Shown here piece after piece: positions 1 to 8,222 of a stretch of 18,334 nucleotides of DNA (positions are counted from its first letter, which is position 1; each line of letters opens with the position of its first letter). The stretch is from REBR01 sp033721915 (GTDB taxonomy: Bacteria > Pseudomonadota > Gammaproteobacteria > Pseudomonadales > Oleiphilaceae). The translations under genes were made by a program, and so were the position numbers. The stretch covers positions 1 through 18,334 of the forward strand of contig JAWWAC010000058.1 of assembly GCA_033721915.1 (NCBI GenBank), read 5' to 3'. The notes under the pieces were generated by a model that was not told the DNA's origin, did no database searches, and worked only from the letters and a program-made list of their open reading frames with translations.

Positions 1-263
1 CAGAGGGCATCTATTTGCCGGACGATGTCATCGTCCGAGGCCTTCTGAACCACCACCAGTTTTTCCACATAGCGGCACAGGCGGGCGATAATGGGCGGCT
101 CACCCCGGGTCAGGACACAGATCACCCGCACACCCTGGCGACCCAGTGCCCTGGCCTGAGCCAGCATATTGGCATTGGGGCGGCCCAGGATCATTGCCGG
201 GGGCAGTGACCTGAGGCTGTCGGAGTCCGTAATCGTGTCTTTTCGATACGCTTTGGGCGCCAT
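1..263 (-). CDS. ATP-grasp superfamily protein, N-terminal fragment (runs off window edge)
   Basis: Reading from an ATG at 263 gives 87 codons before the edge, with no stop. After about 20 polar residues comes a Rossmann-like beta-alpha-beta start (PPAMILGRPNANMLAQARAL, then GVRVICVL) and a CRYVEKLVVV segment. This matches the pre-ATP-grasp domain of carboxylate-amine ligase-like proteins, which usually read LGG..alg.aRsLGr.GipV followed by SRYV. Such enzymes join a carboxylate to an amine using ATP, and in EPS loci they probably attach amino-acid-like groups to sugars. The ATP-binding and catalytic part lies outside the window, so activity cannot be judged. The start is 4 bases after the deacetylase stop (TGA at 270-268), so translation is probably coupled; no clear ribosome site is seen. 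The family is inferred from the N-terminus only. Confidence 0.6.
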   Translation of the reverse strand, partial: MAPKAYRKDTITDSDSLRSLPPAMILGRPNANMLAQARALGRQGVRVICVLTRGEPPIIARLCRYVEKLVVVQKASDDDIVRQIDAL

Positions 264-267
264 CTGA

Positions 268-1206
268 TCAAACCAGCCTGAAAGGTGAAGCGGCCAGATC
301 AGACCGGTTGAGTCTGTCCCCCAGTTGCTGCCTGAGGCGCCTGGCCTGAAGGTGCTGATGGGCCAGTGCCGGTAATGCCGACAGCCAGGGTCTGGAATAG
401 AAACGCACCCGTCGACGGAACCAGGACAGGGGGCGGTCTTCCACATTCAGACGACGCACCACACGGTGCTCACAATCACCGGGGTTGCAGCCCCTGAGTG
501 TGGAGTGCTGCAGTGAAAATCCGGCCTTGTGCGCCAGCCGACCCATGGCGGGTGTGAACTGGCCCCTGGGCCAGCAGAACTGCTGAGGCTCAGCTCCCAG
601 TTGGCGATGGAATGTCTCACGGCTCAGTGCCAGATCCTCTTCCAGTGCACGATGAATGCGATCACGGTGCGGGTTCTGCCACCAGAGGCCATGGGAGTGG
701 GAGTGACACTCCAGGTCGAAAACGCCCTGCTTCCGGGCCGCCCTGAGCTCGCTCCAGCGCATCACCACCGAATCCCGCTGCTGCGGGTTGCCGGCCAGTG
801 ACATACAGCGGTCATGGTCCGCATCGGCCACAGAAGCGGCCGATTCCTCCCCGCTACGGGCCGGCCCGTCACAGGGCCATCCGGTGACCACAAACAGCAG
901 CGCCCTGAACCCTTCAGAGCGCAGTACCGGGACGGCATACACCCAGTTATCCAGCCAGCCGTCATCAAAACTCAACACCACGGACCTGCCCGGCAGGGGG
1001 GTTCGCCCCTGATGGTAGGCCAGCAGCTCCCGGGCGCCGAGACACTGGTAGCCGGCCTTTTTGAGCCAGCGCAACTGGGCCCGGAAGCGCTCCGGATGGA
1101 CCGTATAGGGCCCCGGAATTGGGGAGATATGGTGGTACATCAATACAGGAAGGCCACGATAGGGTAAGCCTACTGTAGGCCTGGCCGACGGGGAGGGATA
1201 ATGCAT
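268..1206 (-). CDS. Polysaccharide deacetylase (NodB/CE4 fold)
   Basis: A 312-residue carbohydrate esterase 4 type protein. The visible motifs are VLMYHHIS (21-28), the metal/catalytic SFDDGW (79-84), the metal-binding CHSHSH with H168 and H172, and the substrate-groove CWPRG (211-215). All core metal ligands (D82, H168, H172) are present. Such enzymes remove N- or O-acetyl groups from sugar polymers. No signal peptide is visible, so it may act in the cytoplasm on lipid-linked intermediates, or reach the periplasm by another route. The reading frame is open to an ATG at 1245, but the ATG at 1206 is preceded by AAGGACAGGAACACC, a reasonable ribosome site, while the one at 1245 has none, so 1206 is preferred. 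It lies between a GNAT-type gene and an ATP-grasp gene, which suggests a tailoring sub-block. Residues 113-145 form an acidic, low-complexity insertion between the motifs. Function is firm at family level; the substrate is unknown. Confidence 0.85.
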   Translation of the reverse strand: MHYPSPSARPTVGLPYRGLPVLMYHHISPIPGPYTVHPERFRAQLRWLKKAGYQCLGARELLAYHQGRTPLPGRSVVLSFDDGWLDNWVYAVPVLRSEGFRALLFVVTGWPCDGPARSGEESAASVADADHDRCMSLAGNPQQRDSVVMRWSELRAARKQGVFDLECHSHSHGLWWQNPHRDRIHRALEEDLALSRETFHRQLGAEPQQFCWPRGQFTPAMGRLAHKAGFSLQHSTLRGCNPGDCEHRVVRRLNVEDRPLSWFRRRVRFYSRPWLSALPALAHQHLQARRLRQQLGDRLNRSDLAASPFRLV

Positions 1207-1302
1207 GGTGTTCCTGTCCTTGTGAACGGCTGACCTTGTGAACATCGGGACCGGGGCAGTTGGCTGAAGGGATTGTGCCCAGAACGTCTCTTATTCGAAG
1301 TT

Positions 1303-1346
1303 ACTCGACATTATCCGACGTCCGAGTCCGCTTTATCCGAATCCGC
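1303..1346 (-). promoter_or_regulatory. Gap with clustered TCCGA repeats and a small inverted repeat
   Basis: This is one of the few real gaps in the block, about 190 bases between the GNAT stop (1396) and the deacetylase start (1206). On the plus strand TCCGA/TCCGC occurs at 1314, 1321, 1327, 1336 and 1342. Two 12-base copies (1320-1331 and 1335-1346) agree at 10 of 12 positions with a period of 15. An inverted repeat with 7-base arms and one bulge spans 1303-1327 (ACTCGAC and GTCCGAGT). AT-rich DNA lies on the upstream side (1346-1370). This could be an operator, or part of an internal promoter for the deacetylase and ATP-grasp genes. No good -35/-10 pair was found, so the role is inferred. 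Confidence 0.3.
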
Positions 1347-1395
1347 TTTTTGTTTTAATCCAAAACAGGTCATCGTACGCTATTCTGCGCTCTTA

Positions 1396-2484
1396 TCAGG
1401 ACGCAGTTCCATCCGTATTTTTCCATAGCGTGATCTGGTTCGCTAATCCCAATTGACTGAGATACCAGTAACCCAGGACACCCTGACCCCGCTGCTCCAG
1501 TGTCAGCCAGTGTTCATGCCAACGGGGTGTGTCGCCCGGACCGGACAGACGCTGCTCTCCGGCAAGATCGCCGGATTCCATAAAAACCGGAGTCATGGCG
1601 GCCCCACGGGTCAATGCCTCCGCCAGATGCCTTTGTGGCTCATCGCAGCACAGCAAAACCGGTCTGTCATGGGGCCCCTGCTCCAGCATCCTCTGGCAGC
1701 GGGCCGCCCCACTGCCAGTGGACAGATCCATTGCCCGGACCCGGATGCCCCAGCGCCTGAAACACTGTGCCAGACTGCGACGCTGTGACCCCGCCGGCGC
1801 CAGAATCAGCAGTGGTGGCAGTGCCGGAAAACCGATGCGTGACAGGTCCACCCGGTGTGAGTAGAAGCGTTTGCGCCAGCCCAGCAGACTGACCTGGCGC
1901 TTCTCCCCCAGCAGCGTCGAGCCTGTGGCAAAGTTCATGGCCAGTGACTGGGGCCGGCTGTACCAGATATAGGAAACCACACAGCGGTAACCCTGCCGGG
2001 CCATGGCATCCAGGGCATAACGGCGCAATACACGGCCAATGCCCTGGCTGCGGCAGTCCGGTGTGACAAAGGTATTCATCATCTCAAAGGCCCTGTCACT
2101 GGCCTGCTCACCCAGGGCCATGACCAGCATGGGATCCTGTCTTGGCGGACACCAGGTGGCACCACAGAGTCGCCCCGCCTCATTGATGGCGATAAAGCAG
2201 GGAATGCCACTGTCCGCCCGGGACATCAGCAGTCGCGCTTTCAGGGACCCGGTCAGGTGCCCGGAAAACTCGGCGGGATAGGCCTCGATCAGTGCCGGAT
2301 AATCGTTACGGGTGGCCTGTCTCAGGTGCAGCGCCTCACCGGCGGGGGTCTGGAAGTGCCCGGCCACGGCACCGGGCTCAATGGTGCGGACCATCACCAC
2401 CCAGCGATACAGCGAAAACAGATGCCGTATCAGCCGGTTCCCCAGGTAGCGCCACTGGCCGTACCATTCACTGACCGGTGTCAC
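1396..2484 (-). CDS. GNAT-fold N-acetyltransferase with extra C-terminal Rossmann-like domain
   Basis: A 362-residue protein. Residues 50-190 look like a GNAT acyl-CoA transferase: LRQATRNDYPALIEAYP is the usual first strand and helix, FVTPDCRSQGIGRVLRRYAL (139-158) holds the acetyl-CoA pyrophosphate loop (RSQGIG, 145-150), and SYIWYSRPQSLAMNFATG (171-188) fits the final strand and helix. Residues about 222-310 are a second domain starting LLILAPAGSQRRSLAQCFRR and later PVLLCCDEPQRHLAEAL. Its pattern resembles the pre-ATP-grasp domain of the gene at the window start, with no ATP-grasp domain after it. The start is GTG at 2484, in a 4-base GTGA overlap with the upstream GT4 stop, so it is translationally coupled. 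It probably acylates an amino sugar or a precursor. The GNAT call is good; the second-domain call is inference. Confidence 0.7.
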   Translation of the reverse strand: MTPVSEWYGQWRYLGNRLIRHLFSLYRWVVMVRTIEPGAVAGHFQTPAGEALHLRQATRNDYPALIEAYPAEFSGHLTGSLKARLLMSRADSGIPCFIAINEAGRLCGATWCPPRQDPMLVMALGEQASDRAFEMMNTFVTPDCRSQGIGRVLRRYALDAMARQGYRCVVSYIWYSRPQSLAMNFATGSTLLGEKRQVSLLGWRKRFYSHRVDLSRIGFPALPPLLILAPAGSQRRSLAQCFRRWGIRVRAMDLSTGSGAARCQRMLEQGPHDRPVLLCCDEPQRHLAEALTRGAAMTPVFMESGDLAGEQRLSGPGDTPRWHEHWLTLEQRGQGVLGYWYLSQLGLANQITLWKNTDGTAS

Positions 2485-3599
2485 CGGGGCACCGCCTGCA
2501 GCCGGTCATAAAGCCCGCGTAGAGCCCGGGCCGGACGCTGTATATGGAACCGCTCAATGGCCCTGGGCTGATACTGGCGGAACCGCTCAGGGGCCCGGGG
2601 CTGCATCAGCGCCAGCAGGGCCTGTGCCAGGGCATCAGGGTGACCCAGGGTAACGCGCACGGCGGGGGTGCCCTGCAACACCTCATTCAGGCCCACACAG
2701 TCCGTACCGACCACAGGCACCCCGGCCGAAAGGGCCTCCATGGCCAGCAGACCGCAGGCTTCCCAATGGGAGGGCATGGCCACCAGATCCACCCCCTTGA
2801 GGGCGCCTGCCATGTTGTCCGTGGCCGGGGCCTGGATGAAATAGTCAGACAGGCCCTTTTCCGCCAGATACTGGTAATCCTCACGGATGAAACCGCCCCA
2901 GCCAAAGGTGATGACCCGTGGCAGCGTCTCTGCCCGGTTTTCCGCCACCAGCAGGGCCATGGCATCCACCAGATCGCGGAAACCTTTCTGGGCCATGAAA
3001 CGGCCAAAGAAGCCGATCAGCGGGACTGAGGCGTCCAGCTTGTAGAGCGCCCTGTGGTCCGTGGCCTGGCCACTGGCAAAATACTCCGTATCCACACCGT
3101 GGAGAATGCCATGAACCCGTGCCGTCTCCACGGACGGGAAAAAGTGCAGGAAATTCTCACGGGCCTCTTCCGTCACCGTATGAACCGCCTCGATACGACG
3201 GAAGGTCTGTGCGATAACCCACTGTTTCAGTGATCCCTTCCAGCCGGCGAACTGCCTTTCCAGAAACACGTCATGGGCGGTCATCAGGTGAGGGAGCTTG
3301 CTGAAGGGCATGGCCAACTGGGTAATCACCCCGGCGGAGAAGCCATGGGAGTGCACCAGGTCGAAGTCCCCACTGGACAGACGCGAACGCACGGCCCTGA
3401 ACAGGGCGTAACCGGAGTGAGGCACCGGAATCAGACGGATTCGCCCGGCGGGCAGATGGGTGTCCAGGTAGGAGCCAAGGCCCTCATCCGGTGCAATCAG
3501 CGTCAGTGTCAGATCGTCAAAACACGGCTGGCTGTAGATATAACGGAGAAAGGTGCGAATACCTCCCACCGGATGACGGGCCACCAGTAATATGCGCAT
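2481..3599 (-). CDS. Glycosyltransferase family 4
   Basis: A 372-residue GT-B fold enzyme. The N-terminal domain starts MRILLVARHPVGGIRTFLRY, with the glycine-rich acceptor loop, and contains LVHSHGFSAG (81-90). The C-terminal Glyco_trans_1 domain shows GFFGRFMAQKG (196-206) and the nucleotide-sugar signature SHWEACGLLAMEALSAG (277-293), with both conserved glutamates (E280, E288). Such enzymes add a sugar from a nucleotide donor to a lipid-linked chain on the cytoplasmic face, with retention of configuration. The frame is open to 3734, but the ATG at 3599 is right for the family start, sits 7 bases after the upstream polymerase stop and has AGGA about 11 bases before it. The longer reading would overlap that gene by over 100 bases. 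Donor and acceptor cannot be told. Confidence 0.88.
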   Translation of the reverse strand: MRILLVARHPVGGIRTFLRYIYSQPCFDDLTLTLIAPDEGLGSYLDTHLPAGRIRLIPVPHSGYALFRAVRSRLSSGDFDLVHSHGFSAGVITQLAMPFSKLPHLMTAHDVFLERQFAGWKGSLKQWVIAQTFRRIEAVHTVTEEARENFLHFFPSVETARVHGILHGVDTEYFASGQATDHRALYKLDASVPLIGFFGRFMAQKGFRDLVDAMALLVAENRAETLPRVITFGWGGFIREDYQYLAEKGLSDYFIQAPATDNMAGALKGVDLVAMPSHWEACGLLAMEALSAGVPVVGTDCVGLNEVLQGTPAVRVTLGHPDALAQALLALMQPRAPERFRQYQPRAIERFHIQRPARALRGLYDRLQAVPR

Positions 3600-3606
3600 A
3601 TCGGCT

Positions 3607-4998
3607 TCAGTTCCTGTTGATGCGAAGTGAACGCCGCCCAAGGGGATAGCGCGGCCCTGTCCTGGCAAGACCGGACCCTGTCGGTTGCGCTTCCTGTCGA
3701 TGTTGTTCTTCCCGGATTTGCAGCAGACGGCCAAAGGCGATGGCCAGACCTCCGAACAAATACCAGTAATACTGGGACAGCCCCCAGTAATTGACGCTGT
3801 ACACCGCGTACATCCAGAAAACGGCGATCATGGCCGTATTCAGTCGGCTGTAGAGGTCCTTCCCGGACAGCTGTATGCGCTGGAATCGTCGTCGGTTCTC
3901 CGCCAGCTGACGGTAAATGGTCCAGAGAAAGCGCAGAAACAGCACGGCACCCACCACGCCCAGTTCAATCATGACCTCGGCGTAGAGGTTGTGGCTGGCC
4001 TGGTCGGAACCGAAGGCATGGACCTTGGCCTCTGGCGTGGTGCCAAGGCCGTGACCCACCAGTGGGCGCTCCAGACCCAGCCTGAGTTCCTGCTTCATGC
4101 CCCCGATGCGACCCTGAACGGAAGTGCCACCCTCGGAGTCGGTGTCCACCAGTGACAGATAACGCTCCCGCTGGGTGTCGGTCATCTGACTCCATCCCGC
4201 TGCGGCCAGTGCCAGTATCACCCCAATCAGCACCAGTTTGTGGCGGGACTCCTTGAAGATCATGAAAGCCACCACCAGCAACGCCAGAAAGGCACCACGG
4301 GACATGGTCAGCATCAATGCATAGAGCAGTGCCGGTAACAGGGCAAAGTACAGGCATTTGCTCTTCCAGCCCAACGGGAACAGCAGGTAATGCAGAAAGG
4401 GAATGGCCGTCACGATCACAAACCCCAGCTCATTGGGATTGATCACATCCGCAGGTGCCCCCGCCAGACGGTCGGCAAACTGCCCCTGCCCCAGATAGGT
4501 ATCGCTGCCCCAGTATCCCTGGGTGAGGTTCAGGTAGAGGGGCTCGAGCACCCGGAACACCTGACAGGCCACAAACACGAACAGGAACCAGCGAAGACGC
4601 CTGTCTGTGTCGATAATCAGCGCCGTGAAAAAGAGAAACACAATGGCCAGTACAAAGGTGTCCAGATGGTGGCGGATCACACTGCCCGGCCATTCCACCA
4701 ATGGCAGTGTCACCAGGATGTAGCCCAGCAACACAAAGACGGCACGGAAAATCGGGTCGGAAAAGCGCCCCCTGAGCTTGTCACGATTGAGAAAGAGCCC
4801 CCCTCCCACCAGCGCAAACAGCAGCAGTGTGGGCCGCAGCGCGCCATAGCCGGGTATCCTGGCGGAAAACCGCAGGAAAAAATCCAGCACAAAAAACAGG
4901 TACAGCAGAAAACAGGCGTTGCTGACGGTCGCTTGCTGCATGCCGCCCCGCCGGAGTGACGTTACGGGAGCGGTCTGTCTGGTGGATGGCCACTGCAT
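3607..4998 (-). CDS. O-antigen ligase / Wzy-type polysaccharide polymerase membrane protein
   Basis: A 463-residue, strongly hydrophobic protein with about ten membrane segments (for example 27-43, 56-70, 85-100, 113-129, 137-150, 193-209, 215-232, 237-248, 256-268, 343-361, 388-402 and 410-425). The Wzy_C hallmark is a large periplasmic loop containing VQGRIGGMK (294-302), GHGLGT (315-320) and SHNLYAEVMIELGVVG (335-350), with the conserved HN pair (336-337). Members either polymerise lipid-linked repeat units or ligate glycans to a carrier. As the only such gene in an EPS block it is most likely the polymerase. The ATG at 4998 is preferred over an upstream TTG (5016) and a later ATG (4941), because AGGGA lies 9-10 bases before it. 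It follows the deacetylase by 34 bases. Polymerase versus ligase cannot be settled from sequence. Confidence 0.87.
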   Translation of the reverse strand: MQWPSTRQTAPVTSLRRGGMQQATVSNACFLLYLFFVLDFFLRFSARIPGYGALRPTLLLFALVGGGLFLNRDKLRGRFSDPIFRAVFVLLGYILVTLPLVEWPGSVIRHHLDTFVLAIVFLFFTALIIDTDRRLRWFLFVFVACQVFRVLEPLYLNLTQGYWGSDTYLGQGQFADRLAGAPADVINPNELGFVIVTAIPFLHYLLFPLGWKSKCLYFALLPALLYALMLTMSRGAFLALLVVAFMIFKESRHKLVLIGVILALAAAGWSQMTDTQRERYLSLVDTDSEGGTSVQGRIGGMKQELRLGLERPLVGHGLGTTPEAKVHAFGSDQASHNLYAEVMIELGVVGAVLFLRFLWTIYRQLAENRRRFQRIQLSGKDLYSRLNTAMIAVFWMYAVYSVNYWGLSQYYWYLFGGLAIAFGRLLQIREEQHRQEAQPTGSGLARTGPRYPLGRRSLRINRN

Positions 4999-5032
4999 GA
5001 ATGAGTCCCTATACAACCTGCCAGTCGTCCTT

Positions 5033-6097
5033 TTACCTGGAGCCGCTTCCGGCCACGGAAACCGCTTCCGGCTGGCCCTGTGTCCCGACAGTCATTCTCA
5101 CATTCCGCCTCAGGCGATGCCCCAGATATTCCAGACCGGACACGGATTTATGGAACTGGAACATATCATCACCGCTGACATGACGTCTCAGGGCGTAACG
5201 ATGACGGCACCCAAGGGCATCGGGAAAGGCGGTGACCGCCCCCAGAAAACCGGCTTCAGCCACCAGTGGCTGGAGCCTGGGTGTCAAGTCACCGGGCTGC
5301 CCGTTGGGGTAGCAGAAGGTTCTGGGCCTGGGGCCCAGTTGCCGTATCAGCTCGGTGTGACAGCCATGAATCTCCTCACGGGCCTGGGTATCGCTCACCT
5401 GCCCCAGTGAGGGATGGGTCTGGGTGTGCCCTCCCACCTCGATCCCCGCCTCCTGAACCTCTCGCAGCTGATCCCAGGACATGGCCTCAAAACCCGCCGG
5501 TGCCTGCTCCGGCAGGCTGACCTTCAGTTCCCGGTACAGTGACTCGATACAACGATGCTTCTCAGCATCCGGCAGTGACAATAAATGGTGGATCAGCTGA
5601 TGCCACAATTGTCTGCGCCGTGGCTCCGTCAAAACCCCCGGATCCGTTGAAAAACCGGGCCGTTGCAGTGGCTCTGCCAGGGAGTGGACCTGACTGAGCA
5701 GCCAGGTCACCTTGTCCGGCCAGAGCCACAGTCGCTGATCCACAAACCCGCTGGTGGCATAGAGTGTGGCGGGCACCCCGTAGTGACGCAGTATGGGAAA
5801 GGCCAGCTGGTAAAAGTCCCGATAACCGTCATCCACGGTAACCACCACGGCATGGGGCGGCATACTGCCCGTGCGGTCCCGGTGCTGCATCAGTGACGCC
5901 AGTGTCATTGGCTGGTAATGGCGGCGGATGTGGCGCACCTGTGCCTCAAAAAAGGCCGGGCTTGTCCACCCCCTCACCGGTGGATCGGAAAACCGGTGGT
6001 ACATCAGTATGCGGGGCTCATTACGGCACAGTTGCCTGGCCAGGGCATAACCGCCCCATGGGGCGAATCGGCGAACCATTCTGGAAAACAAGGACAT
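5033..6097 (-). CDS. Polysaccharide deacetylase (NodB/CE4 fold), second copy
   Basis: A 354-residue CE4-type protein. Motifs seen are RILMYHRF (29-36), VTVDDGYRDFY (86-96) with the DDG metal/catalytic site (89-91), GGHTQTHPSLG (222-232) with H224 and H228, and TFCYPNG (260-266). An insertion of about 100 residues (118-215) separates the first two motifs, longer than in compact NodB domains and typical of EPS-cluster members. No signal peptide is obvious. The frame is open to a TTG at 6106 that overlaps the upstream GT4 stop. The ATG at 6097 is preferred because GGGGAG lies 9 bases before it. It overlaps the preceding gene region very tightly and is followed by the polymerase gene, so it probably belongs to the same transcript. 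It is expected to deacetylate an amino sugar in the chain; the substrate is unknown. Confidence 0.86.
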   Translation of the reverse strand: MSLFSRMVRRFAPWGGYALARQLCRNEPRILMYHRFSDPPVRGWTSPAFFEAQVRHIRRHYQPMTLASLMQHRDRTGSMPPHAVVVTVDDGYRDFYQLAFPILRHYGVPATLYATSGFVDQRLWLWPDKVTWLLSQVHSLAEPLQRPGFSTDPGVLTEPRRRQLWHQLIHHLLSLPDAEKHRCIESLYRELKVSLPEQAPAGFEAMSWDQLREVQEAGIEVGGHTQTHPSLGQVSDTQAREEIHGCHTELIRQLGPRPRTFCYPNGQPGDLTPRLQPLVAEAGFLGAVTAFPDALGCRHRYALRRHVSGDDMFQFHKSVSGLEYLGHRLRRNVRMTVGTQGQPEAVSVAGSGSR

Positions 6098-6102
6098 GAC
6101 CC

Positions 6103-7263
6103 TCAACTCCCCGTGCAGGGCAGCCTCAGCTGCCGGTAAAGCGTCTCATGTGCCGCCACCATGGCTTCCATGGTGAAGCGTTCCCGTGCGCTGGCAAGGG
6201 CATTCTGTCCCAGCCGCTGACGCAACTGTGCATCATTGGCCAGGCTGGACAGGCAGTGGGCCAGGCTCTGCCAGTCCCCAACCGGATAGAGCAACCCGTG
6301 ACGGCCCGGCTCTATGGCTTCCGGGTTGCCCCCCGCACGGGTACAGACCACGGCCAGTCCGGCCTGCATGTATTCGATAAGGGCGTTGGAAAACCCTTCC
6401 GACTCGGAACACAGAAGACCGATATGCATTCCCCTCAGGCAGTTTTTCACGTCCTGACGCTGACCGAGAAAATGCACCCTGTCCGCCACCCCCCCCTGGC
6501 TGGCCTGGTCCTGCAGTGCCCGGGTATCGCCGGAACCGATCACCACCAGATGGACTGGGGGCTGGTTTTCCCTGAGCCGGATAATGGCCTCCACCGCATC
6601 CCCGATGCGCTTGATGGGCCGGATATTGGCCACCAGCCCCACCAGTACCGCATCAGGCTCTCGGATCGTCACCGGCAGGGCGCTCACTCCCGGGGGAATG
6701 TCACCGTGATCGTAACCGTTGTAGATGACATGAATACGCTCCGGGGGCAGCTTTTCCTGTTGCGCGGTGACGTCCTTCACCGCCTGGCTGTTGGCAATGA
6801 CGCCCGTGACAAAGCGCCCGGTCAGCCTTAGGAGAAGACGGTAGCCCGGCGTGTACCAGTAGCCCATGTCACGCCTTGAGATCAGTGTCCTGATGCCCCT
6901 CAGGCGGAATACCGGCGGGCAGAGTACCGAAGCGTCATTGAAGAACACATGGGCCAGAGCGTAACCCTCGGCTTTTAACCGGGCGGCTTTGCGCCACAGG
7001 GCTTTCCAGGTGGCCGGTGAGCTCAGTTTCCGGTGCCCCAGTACCTGGTAGGGACAGGGGAAACCACCGGATTGCAGGTACTCTGAGTCGGAGAAGACCA
7101 GCAACAAGGGATCAAAACGGCGGCGGTCCAGGCCCTGCACCAGATGGAACAGCTGCCCTTCCGTGCCGGCATGAGGATCGCGGAAATGGTCAATGACAAA
7201 CAGGATTCGCTGCGCAGGACCCGCTGAATCCGCTACGGCGCCAGTGTCCGGGGTGGTCTCCAT
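6103..7263 (-). CDS. Glycosyltransferase family 4
   Basis: A 386-residue GT-B enzyme. After an 18-residue polar lead, RILFVIDHFRDPHAGTEGQL (19-38) is the family N-terminal strand with its glycine loop, and GVIANSQAVKDV (154-165) and IYNGYDHGDI (180-189) mark the linker region. The donor domain carries LVANIRPIKRIGDAVEAI (210-227) and the EX7E-type signature SESEGFSNALIEYMQAG (286-302; E289 and E297), then GGNPEAI (311-317). All core residues are present, so it should be active. It starts 5 bases after the preceding GT2 stop; a GGGAGG stretch lies rather far upstream (about 14 bases), so coupling to the GT2 probably matters. Donor sugar unknown. Confidence 0.88.
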   Translation of the reverse strand: METTPDTGAVADSAGPAQRILFVIDHFRDPHAGTEGQLFHLVQGLDRRRFDPLLLVFSDSEYLQSGGFPCPYQVLGHRKLSSPATWKALWRKAARLKAEGYALAHVFFNDASVLCPPVFRLRGIRTLISRRDMGYWYTPGYRLLLRLTGRFVTGVIANSQAVKDVTAQQEKLPPERIHVIYNGYDHGDIPPGVSALPVTIREPDAVLVGLVANIRPIKRIGDAVEAIIRLRENQPPVHLVVIGSGDTRALQDQASQGGVADRVHFLGQRQDVKNCLRGMHIGLLCSESEGFSNALIEYMQAGLAVVCTRAGGNPEAIEPGRHGLLYPVGDWQSLAHCLSSLANDAQLRQRLGQNALASARERFTMEAMVAAHETLYRQLRLPCTGS

Positions 7264-7267
7264 GGGC

Positions 7268-8164
7268 TCAGATGGCCTCCCTTCTCATGAGCACGCGCAA
7301 TGCCCGCTGGGGGTCCAGCAAACCAGACAGCACCAGGTTGCGCAGGGCCCGCCAGTGCAGGGCCTGTGTCCAGTAGGTCTGGGCCAGTCGGAAATGCAGA
7401 ACCGCTTTTCTCTTGCGCAATATGAATGCCGGATACGGGTAGCGCTGAGCGGCACGGCGGAGAATTTCCATGCCTGTCTGCCAGCGCCGCTCAAGGCCCC
7501 GTGTGCTGATGGAATCCCCGTGCTTACGGTAGTAAAAAGCCAGTGAAGGCAGGTAGGCCACCCGTGTTTTTTCCATGATGCGAAGCGCCATGTCATGGTC
7601 CTGTGCCGCACGGAAGCCTTCTTCAAACTCCCCCACCTGCTGCAGAACCGAGCGCCGGATCAGCGAGCCGCCAGGCAGTGCCATGTAGCAATCCAGCAGC
7701 AGCCGGCAAGGGTCGCCGGGTTCCTCATGGTGCGCACCAGGCAGTGCGTACAGGAAATGGCCCGCGGCGTCCACGGCATGGCCGTAGCCATACACCATGC
7801 CCACCCCGGGGTTCTTTTCCAGAAACCCCACCTGCTCGGTGAGCTTGCCCGGTGCAAACAGGTCGTCACTGTCGAGTATGGCCAGGTAGTCACCCGTGGC
7901 GGCCCTGAGGCCCAGATTGAGGGACGCGGACTGGCCCCGGTTGGCATGACCGGGGTGAGAGAGAAGGCGTATACGCCCCAGGCGGCTCTGTTCCTGCAAC
8001 AGCGGATAGGTGCCGTCCGTGGAGCCATCGTCAATAACAATCAGCTCCAGCGGGGCGTAGTCCTGTGACAACACCGAGTCGATGGCGGCAAGAATATAGG
8101 GTTCCCGGTTATAGGCCGGAATCAGCACTGAGACCCGTGGATGATTCCTTTCAGGCTCACTCAT
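7268..8164 (-). CDS. Glycosyltransferase family 2
   Basis: A 298-residue soluble GT-A enzyme. VSVLIPAYNREPYI (11-24) is the first strand, VIDDGSTDGT (43-52) binds the nucleotide, and AILDSDD (95-101) contains the metal-binding DXD. RAAQDHDMALRI (185-196) occupies the position of the catalytic base region. Such enzymes transfer one sugar with inversion to a lipid-linked acceptor. No membrane segment is seen, so it probably works at the inner face of the membrane next to the GT4 partners. The frame extends to a GTG at 8173, but the ATG at 8164 has GGGAG about 10 bases upstream, while the GTG sits directly against that site. A 58-base gap separates it from the upstream GT4 stop and contains only a short ATTCC/GGAAT inverted repeat. 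Confidence 0.88.
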   Translation of the reverse strand: MSEPERNHPRVSVLIPAYNREPYILAAIDSVLSQDYAPLELIVIDDGSTDGTYPLLQEQSRLGRIRLLSHPGHANRGQSASLNLGLRAATGDYLAILDSDDLFAPGKLTEQVGFLEKNPGVGMVYGYGHAVDAAGHFLYALPGAHHEEPGDPCRLLLDCYMALPGGSLIRRSVLQQVGEFEEGFRAAQDHDMALRIMEKTRVAYLPSLAFYYRKHGDSISTRGLERRWQTGMEILRRAAQRYPYPAFILRKRKAVLHFRLAQTYWTQALHWRALRNLVLSGLLDPQRALRVLMRREAI

Positions 8165-8222
8165 CAATGTCACTCTCCCTGATGCTCACCAGACATTCCC
8201 ATGGAATAATGAATCACGCACC

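Noticed and set aside
6148..6831. Plus-strand open frame of 227 codons
   Set aside because: It is antisense to a GT4 gene with all motifs intact, has no ribosome site and shows no domain.
8174..8222. ATTCC/GGAAT inverted repeat in the gap between two glycosyltransferases as an operator
   Set aside because: The arms are only five bases and no promoter-like hexamers accompany them; chance occurrence is likely.
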